From: Candidatus Rokuibacteriota bacterium
GTDB taxonomy: Bacteria > Methylomirabilota > Methylomirabilia > Rokubacteriales > CSP1-6
Direction of reading: 5' to 3'
Assembly: GCA_016188005.1 (NCBI GenBank)
Contig: JACPIQ010000008.1
Location: 192,484-256,483 of the forward strand
DNA length: 64,000 bases
This document shows, one piece after another, positions 58,397 through 64,000 of the stretch. Both the position numbers and the translations under genes were made by a program. The notes under the pieces are model-generated. The model saw only the letters and a program-made list of their open reading frames with translations, was not told the origin of the DNA and did not search any database. Positions within the stretch are counted from its first letter, which is position 1. The number at the start of each line of letters is the position of its first letter.

Positions 58397-60135
58397 TACC
58401 ACGTCCGCCGGAGCTCGCGGCGGATCTCACGGAGGGAGAGGCGCGAGACGATTGGCCGGCCATGGGGACAGAAGTAGGGCTCGCGCGCCGCGCCGAGATC
58501 GGCGATCAGCCGCCGCATCTCCTCGCGCTCGAGCGGGGCCGGCGCCTTGATGGCCGCCCGGCAGGCCACGAAGGCCAGCGCCCGGTCGAGCAGCGGGGCT
58601 TCCCCTTCCCGCCCCGGTGCCGCCACCTCCTCGAGCATGCGCTGGATCAGCGGCCCGGGCTCGCGTCCCCCGAGAAGCACCGGCACCGAGCGGAGCAGCA
58701 CGCTGGCGCCGCCGAAGCCCTCGAGGGCGAAGCCCAGACGCCCGAGCGTGGGCGCCCACTCGGCGAGCTGCGCGGCCTCCGCCGGGGGCAGCTCGAGCAC
58801 CTGAGGGAAGAGGAGCTCCTGGGCGGGAAGCGTATCGCCCACGAGATCCGCCTGGAGCCGCTCGAAGAGCACCCGCTCATGCGCCACATGCTGGTCGATG
58901 AAGAAGACCTCCTCGTCGGTCGCCGAGACGAGGAAGGTCTCCTGCAGCTGGCCCACGACGGTGCCGAAGCGATCGCGAGCCGGGGTGGGCGCCTCCTCCA
59001 TGAAGAGCGCCGCTTGAGCCGTCGTCGTCGCCGGCCCGGTTGGCAACGACCCCGCACCGTCGCCGGCCGGGCCCTGCACTCCGGCGTCCGGCCTCCCCGC
59101 GGCGGGGCCCCCGAGCCCCGGCTGCGGCTGCACGACCTGGGCCGAGCGCAGCGCTTCCTGGACGGCGAGGAAGAGCATGTCCTGGATCACCCGGGGGGCG
59201 CGGAAGCGCACCCAGGCCTTCGTCGGGTGGACATTCACGTCGATCTCCTGCGGGGGAAGCGTCAGCGAGATCACGGCGGCCGGGAACTGCTCTCGCGCCA
59301 GCATCGGCCGGTAGGCCTCGAGCAGCGTCTGCGTCAGCAACGCGTCCCGGATCGGACGGCCATTGACGAGGAAGGTGATGGCCTCGCGGCTCCCGCCCGC
59401 CGCCTGGGGCGGCGCCACGAGCCCGGAGAGCCGGGCGCCGTGGCTGGCGCGTTCCACCTCGAGCATCCGTCCCGCCAGGTCGAAGCCGTGCAGCGCGCCC
59501 ACGCGCTCGCGCAGCGTGGCAGCCCGTGGCGCGCTCAGCACGGGCTTGCCGTCGTGGGTGGCGCGGAAGTGGATCTCGGGATGGGCGAGCGCCAGGGCCT
59601 GGAGGAGCCGCAGGACCGCCGCGAGCTCGGCGCGAGCGCCCTTGAGGAACTTGAGCCGGGCCGGGGTGTTGAAGAACAGATCCGCGATCTCCACGGTGGT
59701 GCCCGAGGGGGCGGGGACGCTCATGGGATCCCCCGCCACCCCGCCCTCGCCGCGGAGGAGCGTTCCCGTCCCGGCTCCGCCCGGGCACGACAGCAACGAG
59801 AACCGGCTCACCGCGCAGATGGCCGGCAGCGCCTCCCCCCGGAAGCCGAGCGTGCGGATAGCCTCCAGGTCCGCCTCGTCGGCGATCTTGGAGGTGGCGT
59901 GGCGCAGCAGGGCGCAGCCCAGCTCCTCCGCCGTCATTCCCGTCCCGTCGTCGCTCACGCGGACGAGCTGGCGCCCGGCGTCCCGCAGCTCGAGCGCGAT
60001 GCGGGCGCTGCCGGCGTCGATGGAGTTCTCGACGAGCTCCTTCACGACGGAGGCCGGCCGCTCGACGACCTCTCCGGCGGCGATCTTGTTCACCAGCTGG
60101 TCCGGCAGCCGCCTGATCCTGGACTGACGGCTCAT
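58396..60135 (-). CDS. mutL: DNA mismatch repair protein MutL
   Basis: The 579-residue protein has the GHKL ATPase motifs at the N-terminus (ENSIDAG, DDGTGM, TLGFRGEAL), then LVNGRPI and DVNVHPTKAWVRF. A Pro/Ala/Gly-rich linker follows at about 345-395. The C-terminal domain carries the nicking-endonuclease motif DQHVAHERVLFE, ACRAAIKA and CPHGRP, so this is the endonuclease-type MutL found in bacteria without MutH. It starts at ATG 60135, overlapping the mutS stop by 4 nt. It coordinates mismatch repair after MutS binding. Confidence 0.95.
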   Translation of the reverse strand: MSRQSRIRRLPDQLVNKIAAGEVVERPASVVKELVENSIDAGSARIALELRDAGRQLVRVSDDGTGMTAEELGCALLRHATSKIADEADLEAIRTLGFRGEALPAICAVSRFSLLSCPGGAGTGTLLRGEGGVAGDPMSVPAPSGTTVEIADLFFNTPARLKFLKGARAELAAVLRLLQALALAHPEIHFRATHDGKPVLSAPRAATLRERVGALHGFDLAGRMLEVERASHGARLSGLVAPPQAAGGSREAITFLVNGRPIRDALLTQTLLEAYRPMLAREQFPAAVISLTLPPQEIDVNVHPTKAWVRFRAPRVIQDMLFLAVQEALRSAQVVQPQPGLGGPAAGRPDAGVQGPAGDGAGSLPTGPATTTAQAALFMEEAPTPARDRFGTVVGQLQETFLVSATDEEVFFIDQHVAHERVLFERLQADLVGDTLPAQELLFPQVLELPPAEAAQLAEWAPTLGRLGFALEGFGGASVLLRSVPVLLGGREPGPLIQRMLEEVAAPGREGEAPLLDRALAFVACRAAIKAPAPLEREEMRRLIADLGAAREPYFCPHGRPIVSRLSLREIRRELRRTW

Positions 60136-62723
60136 TGCTGGCGCGGTTTCAGGCGGTGCTGCCAGTCGGCGAGAAGGTTGAGGGCCGCAAGGGGCGTGAG
60201 CGAGGCCACGTCCAGGGCGGCCAGGTCGCGGACGATCGGTTCCCCCGCGGGCGGGAACAGAGCCAGCTGCACGGGCGCCTCCTGTCCCGGGGAGGTGGCG
60301 GCCGTGAGGCCCTCGCGCTCGCTCTCCAGCTCGGCCAGGATGGCCTTGGCGCGCTCGATCACCGCCGGGGGAAGCCCCGCCAGACGCGCCACCTGGATCC
60401 CGTAGGAGCGGTCGGTGCCGCCGGGACGCACCGTATGGAGGAAGATGATCGCGTCGTTCCACTCCTTGACCGCCACGTGGAAGTTCCGCACGCGGGGCAG
60501 ACGCTCCGCCAGCGCCGTCAATTCGTGGAAGTGGGTGGCGAAGAGCACCTTGGCGCCGTGCCCGCGCTCGTGCAGCTCCTCCGTCACCGCCCAGGCGATG
60601 GCGAGCCCGTCGAAGGTGGAGGTGCCCCGCCCGACCTCGTCGAGCAGGATGAGGCTGCGGGGTGTGGCGTTGTGCAGGATGGTGGCGGTCTCGATCATCT
60701 CCACGAGGAAGGTGCTCTGGCCCCTGACGAGGTTGTCCTGGGCCCCCACCCGCGTCAGCACGCGGTCCACCAGCCCCATCCGCGCCGACCGCACCGGCAG
60801 AAAGGCGCCCACCTGGGCGAGGATGGTCAACAGCGCCGTCTGCCGCATGTACACGCTCTTGCCGCTCATGTTCGGGCCGGTCAGGATCACGATCTGGGAC
60901 GAGGCCGGATCGAGACAGGCGTCGTTCGGGGTGAAGGGCTGCGCGCCGGCGGCGTCCAGCACGGGATGGCGCCCCTCCGTGATCTCGAGGCAGAGGCTGT
61001 CGTCCACGACGGGGCGCACGTACCCCCGCTGATGCGCGACCTCTGCCAGCGCCCCGAGCGCATCCACGGCACCCACCGCGCGGGCCGTGCCCAGCAGGGC
61101 CGGGGCCTCGGCGGCCACCGCCGAGCGCACCTCCTCGAACAGCTCGAGCTCGAGGCGAGCCATGCGCTCCTCCGCGCCCAGCGCGAGGCTCTCGTGCTCC
61201 TTGAGCTCGGCGGTGACGAAGCGCTCCGCCCCCACCAGCGTCTGCCGCCGCACGTACTCTGGCGGCACCTTGGCCGCCTGCGCGTTGCTCACCTCGATCG
61301 CGTACCCGAAGACGCGGTTGAAGCGGACGCGCAGCGTGGGGATCCCGGTGCGCTCGCGCTCCAGCCGCTCCAGGGACGCGATCCACTCCTTCGCCTCCCG
61401 TTGCGTCCGGCGCAGCTCCCGGAGCTCGGCGCTCCAGGCCTCGCGGATCAGCCCGCCCTCGCGGAGGCCCGGCGGCGGGTCGTCTTCCAGCGCCTCCTCC
61501 AGGAGCTTGACGAGGCCGGGGAGCGGGGCGATCTCCTCGCCGAGGCGAAGGAGGAGCGCGGAGGACAGCGCGGACAGCGCCTCCCGGAGCGCCGGCAACT
61601 CGCGGACGAAGTTCCGCAGCGCGATGAGGTCGCGGGCATGCGCGACGCCCAGCGCAGCGCGGCTCGAGAGGCGTTCGATGTCACCGATGGCGGCCAGGCG
61701 TGTCCGCAGCGCGGCGCGGGCAGCGGGGCTCTCGGCCAGCGCGCCCACGGCGTCCTGGCGCTCCCGGATGCGCTCCAGATCCAGGAGCGGACGCAGGAGC
61801 CAGTGGCGCAGGCAGCGCGCCCCCATGGGCGTCCGGGTGGCGTCCAGCGTGGCGAAGAGCGAGCCCTTGACGGCCCGGTCCTGCGCCGTCTCGAACAGCT
61901 CGAGCGTCGCGACGGCCGTCCGGTCGAGGATCATGGCGTCGCCGGTCGCGAAGCGCTGGATCCGCGTGATGTGGGAGAGGCGGTCCCCCTGGGTGTCGCG
62001 CAGATAGGCAAGCGCCGCTCCCGCAGCCTGCAGCCCCGCACCCAGCGATCCCAGGCCCAAGGCATCGAGGCTCGTCGCCCTGAAGTGGGCGGTGAGGTGC
62101 TCCTCTGCCGCGCGCCGGGAGAACCAGGAGGGCTCCGCCCGGGTGAGGGCGATGCCCAGCCCGGTGAGCCGCCCGACCAGGGCAGGATCCGCGCTATGGG
62201 CCAGCAGCACCTCGGCGGGCCGTCTGAGGAGCGCCGCCTCGAGGAGGGGCTCTCCCGCCCCCTGCTCGTCCCCCACCCAGAAGTCGCCCGTGGAGACATC
62301 CGCCAGCGCCACACCGAGGCTCGCTGGCCCCCGGTGGACGGCGAGGAGAAAGTTGTTGGCCGCGCCGTCGAGGTATTGCGTGTCCGTGACCGTGCCCGGC
62401 GTGATGACGCGCACCACCTCCCGGCGCACGAGCTTCTTGCCTTTGACCGGCGCCTCCATCTGCTCGCACACGGCGACGCGCTGCCCTCCGCGGATCAGCC
62501 GGCCGATGTAGCCGTCCACCGCGTGGTGCGGGATGCCGGCCATGGGGGCGTCCTGCCGGGAGGTGAGGGTGATCTGCAGGAGCCGCGCTCCGAGCTGGGC
62601 GTCCTCGAAGAACATCTCGTAGAAGTCCCCGAGGCGGAACAGGAGGAGATGCTCCGGGTAGCGGCGCTTGAGCTCCCGGTACTGCCGCATCATCGGCGTC
62701 AGGGGGCCGGTCGCCTCCGTCAC
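60132..62723 (-). CDS. mutS: DNA mismatch repair protein MutS
   Basis: The 863-residue protein has the mismatch-reading F34-Y-E36 motif in GDFYEMFFEDA, the connector, lever and clamp domains, and the ABC-type ATPase with GPNMSGKSVYMRQTALL near residue 615 and LLDEVGRGTSTFDG near 695. The C-terminal tail is short. Domain order and length are those of MutS1, not of the recombination-suppressing MutS2. It shares 4 nt with both mutL and the HIT gene, so mismatch repair genes are expressed with ihfB and the HIT protein. Confidence 0.97.
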   Translation of the reverse strand: MTEATGPLTPMMRQYRELKRRYPEHLLLFRLGDFYEMFFEDAQLGARLLQITLTSRQDAPMAGIPHHAVDGYIGRLIRGGQRVAVCEQMEAPVKGKKLVRREVVRVITPGTVTDTQYLDGAANNFLLAVHRGPASLGVALADVSTGDFWVGDEQGAGEPLLEAALLRRPAEVLLAHSADPALVGRLTGLGIALTRAEPSWFSRRAAEEHLTAHFRATSLDALGLGSLGAGLQAAGAALAYLRDTQGDRLSHITRIQRFATGDAMILDRTAVATLELFETAQDRAVKGSLFATLDATRTPMGARCLRHWLLRPLLDLERIRERQDAVGALAESPAARAALRTRLAAIGDIERLSSRAALGVAHARDLIALRNFVRELPALREALSALSSALLLRLGEEIAPLPGLVKLLEEALEDDPPPGLREGGLIREAWSAELRELRRTQREAKEWIASLERLERERTGIPTLRVRFNRVFGYAIEVSNAQAAKVPPEYVRRQTLVGAERFVTAELKEHESLALGAEERMARLELELFEEVRSAVAAEAPALLGTARAVGAVDALGALAEVAHQRGYVRPVVDDSLCLEITEGRHPVLDAAGAQPFTPNDACLDPASSQIVILTGPNMSGKSVYMRQTALLTILAQVGAFLPVRSARMGLVDRVLTRVGAQDNLVRGQSTFLVEMIETATILHNATPRSLILLDEVGRGTSTFDGLAIAWAVTEELHERGHGAKVLFATHFHELTALAERLPRVRNFHVAVKEWNDAIIFLHTVRPGGTDRSYGIQVARLAGLPPAVIERAKAILAELESEREGLTAATSPGQEAPVQLALFPPAGEPIVRDLAALDVASLTPLAALNLLADWQHRLKPRQQ

Positions 62724-63205
62724 GGACGCAGCGCCGCCGACAGGCGATCGTAGGTGTCGTGCAGCGACTCCGGGAGGACCCTCGTGTCCCCGATCGCGGT
62801 CATGAAGCTCGTGTCACCGTGCCAGCGCGGCACCACGTGGACGTGCAGGTGTCCGGCGACGCCGGCCCCGGCCACGCTGCCCTGGTTCACGCCCACGTTG
62901 AAACCGTCGGGCCGGTAGACGGCCTGGAGCGCCCGCACGGCTGCCTGGACCAGCCGCATGCTTTCGGCCAGCTCGTCGGGCTCGGCCTCCTGGACTCCGG
63001 CCACGTGGCGGTTGAGCGTGGCCATGAGGTGCCCGGAGGCGTAGGGGTAGGCGTTGAGGATGAGAAAGGCCCGCTCGCCGCGGTGGAGGATCAGGGACTG
63101 CCGGTCATCGCGGGAGCACAGCGCAGCGCAGAAGACGCAGACCGCACCGGGCCCCCCACCCGCCGAAACGTAACTCATCCGCCACGGCGCCCACAGACGA
63201 TCCAC
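62720..63205 (-). CDS. HIT family protein (AP4A phosphorylase/hydrolase-like)
   Basis: The 161-residue protein begins LWAPWRMSYV, typical of HIT proteins annotated as Ap4A phosphorylase-like. A CVFC pair near residue 23 suggests a zinc site, and the nucleotide-hydrolase motif HLHVHVVPRW (near residue 120) contains the catalytic His triad. It acts on dinucleoside polyphosphates or AMP derivatives. The GTG start at 63205 is 6 nt after the ihfB stop. Confidence 0.9.
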   Translation of the reverse strand: MDRLWAPWRMSYVSAGGGPGAVCVFCAALCSRDDRQSLILHRGERAFLILNAYPYASGHLMATLNRHVAGVQEAEPDELAESMRLVQAAVRALQAVYRPDGFNVGVNQGSVAGAGVAGHLHVHVVPRWHGDTSFMTAIGDTRVLPESLHDTYDRLSAALRP

Positions 63206-63211
63206 TCGATC

Positions 63212-63487
63212 TCAGGTGTTTACGAGCTCGCGAAGCCGCTTGCCGACCTTGAAGAACGGGACGCGCTTCTCCGGGACGCTCACGCTGTCCCCCGTCTTCG
63301 GGTTGCGTCCCTTGCGGGAGTTCCGGTGGCGGATCCGGAAGCTGCCGAACCCGCGCAACTCCACCTTGTCGCCCTTGGCGAGGGCCTCGGTGATGTTGTC
63401 GAAGACGGTGTTGACGATCAACTCCGTCTCCTTCTTCGTGAGGGTCGACACTCGGGACACTTCCTCGATCAGATCCGCTTTCGTCAT
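63212..63487 (-). CDS. ihfB: Integration host factor beta-type HU/IHF DNA-binding protein
   Basis: The protein has 91 residues from ATG 63487, with GGGAGGGAG eight bases upstream; an ATG six codons earlier lacks such a site. Features are MTKADLIEEVSRV, the DNA-binding arm GFGSFRIRHRNSRKGRNPKTGD and the C-terminal FFKVGKRLRELV. It is located next to sppA as ihfB is in many proteobacteria. It is the expected partner of the IhfA-type protein at 51.1-51.4 kb. Confidence 0.92.
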   Translation of the reverse strand: MTKADLIEEVSRVSTLTKKETELIVNTVFDNITEALAKGDKVELRGFGSFRIRHRNSRKGRNPKTGDSVSVPEKRVPFFKVGKRLRELVNT

Positions 63488-63569
63488 GACCGCGCTCCCT
63501 CCCAAAGGCCCGTTCTCGCTGCGCCGGGCCCCACTTCAGGGCGGAGGGCCTGGCTTCCCCTTCCCGGTG

Positions 63570-63599
63570 ACGCTAGCATGGGGGACGAAAGATTGTCAA
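63570..63599 (-). promoter_or_regulatory. Promoter of the ihfB-HIT-mutS-mutL-miaA-hflX operon
   Basis: On the minus strand TTGACA (63599-63594) and TAGCGT (63575-63570) are 18 bp apart, with TGC in front of the -10. The leader to the ihfB ATG is about 75 nt. It lies in the 155-bp gap after the sppA stop. Confidence 0.65.
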
Positions 63600-63642
63600 G
63601 CAGGGTGCGGGGTTAGCGGACACATCTGGTCGCCCGGCGCCC

Positions 63643-64000
63643 CTAGCCCATCAGGTAGAGCGGGGTGCGGAGCGCCGGCAGGGCCGGCAGCAGCCCGCCT
63701 GGGGCTCCCAGCCCGAGCTGGTTGCGCAGGAGGTCCACCAGGGAGAAGCGCCGCCGAGGGAGCAGGAGCTTGGGGCGGGCGGGCAGCCCCGCCAGTCGCG
63801 CGGCCCCCGCGATCGCCTCGTGGAGCCCACCGAGCTCGTCCACCATCTTGAGCTCCCTGGCCTGCTGCCCGGAGTAGATCCTGCCGTCGGCGAAGCCCAG
63901 GACGGTCCGGCGGTCCAGGCCGCGCCCCTCGGCCACCGCCCCCACGAACTGCCCGTACACGTCATCCAGCAGCGCCTGGAGGATGCGTCGCTCCTCCGGC
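63643..64000 (-). CDS. sppA: Signal peptide peptidase SppA, C-terminal part (partial)
   Basis: The last 118 codons are in the window; the gene continues beyond base 64000. The readable part begins PEERRILQALLDDVYGQFV and continues VAEGRGLDRRTVLGFADGRIYSGQQARELKMVDELGG. This is the conserved region of the SppA/S49 serine peptidase family after the catalytic Ser/Lys (not visible here). A hydrophobic C-terminus (LLPALPALRTPLYLMG) ends the protein. SppA degrades signal peptides left in the inner membrane. Confidence 0.93.
   Translation of the reverse strand, partial: PEERRILQALLDDVYGQFVGAVAEGRGLDRRTVLGFADGRIYSGQQARELKMVDELGGLHEAIAGAARLAGLPARPKLLLPRRRFSLVDLLRNQLGLGAPGGLLPALPALRTPLYLMG

Noticed and set aside
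57320-58400. An hfq gene between miaA and hflX, as in enterobacteria
   Set aside because: The two genes overlap by 4 nt; there is no room for hfq.

Overview
The window is about 70% GC, tightly packed bacterial DNA with no phage, plasmid or IS genes. Many genes overlap by 4 or 8 bases (ATGA, GTGA) and GTG starts are common. Gene content (stacked Liv-type transporters, hydantoinase/oxoprolinase pairs, B12 acyl-CoA mutase, surE-pcm-nlpD-sigma, mutS-mutL-miaA-hflX) suggests a soil or subsurface lineage such as Candidatus Rokubacteria/Methylomirabilota or a deep-branching proteobacterium. That placement is inference from gene style, not from a marker phylogeny.

Left part (1-36,600): every gene is on the + strand. 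It starts with housekeeping and cell-envelope genes (accA 3' end, miaB, a bifunctional-nuclease-family protein, a glycosyltransferase) and a lone PaaA-like diiron protein. From 4.6 to 36.6 kb follows a catabolic supercluster: a complete branched-chain-type ABC importer (4.8-9.6 kb), thioesterase, GntR regulator, HyuA/HyuB, an orphan oligopeptide-type binding protein, MaoC hydratase, SDR, SCP2-type thiolase with DUF35 partner, a split B12-dependent mutase, a class III CoA-transferase and a molybdenum hydroxylase large subunit. It continues with a V4R sensor-like protein, a broken luciferase-like gene, a second HyuA/HyuB pair, a second complete importer, an acyl-CoA dehydrogenase and a PaaK-type CoA ligase. 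Together these look like uptake, ATP-dependent opening or carboxylation, CoA activation and beta-oxidation-like breakdown of an unidentified cyclic or branched acid; the substrate cannot be read from sequence.

Boundary (36,600-36,740): a 28-bp sequence at 36,657-36,684 has the architecture of a XerC/XerD dif site. Coding direction switches here from all + to mostly -, so the window probably spans the replication terminus.

Right part (36,740-64,000): first a mixed-strand stretch (TPR protein, bactofilin, Nudix, two radical SAM proteins overlapping tail to tail, a histidine phosphatase, a Pat-like acyl-CoA synthetase/acetyltransferase, a truncated acyl-CoA ligase, a cyclase). From 46.9 kb on, all genes are on the - strand and housekeeping: sppA-ihfB-HIT-mutS-mutL-miaA-hflX, pgsA-DUF512-der, SPOR-cutA-ihfA-merR, then tRNA-Pro(GGG)-surE-pcm-tRNA-Pro(CGG)-acyP-nlpD-sigma-tRNA-Arg(CCT). 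The sigma factor occupies the rpoS position but lacks region 4.

Non-coding structure is also notable. A hairpin element with compensatory base changes sits at three gene ends (3.25, 10.85, 24.90 kb); three related hairpins lie upstream of the thiolase; a 48-bp tandem duplication copies the ribosome-binding site and start of miaA; and several promoters are of extended -10 type.
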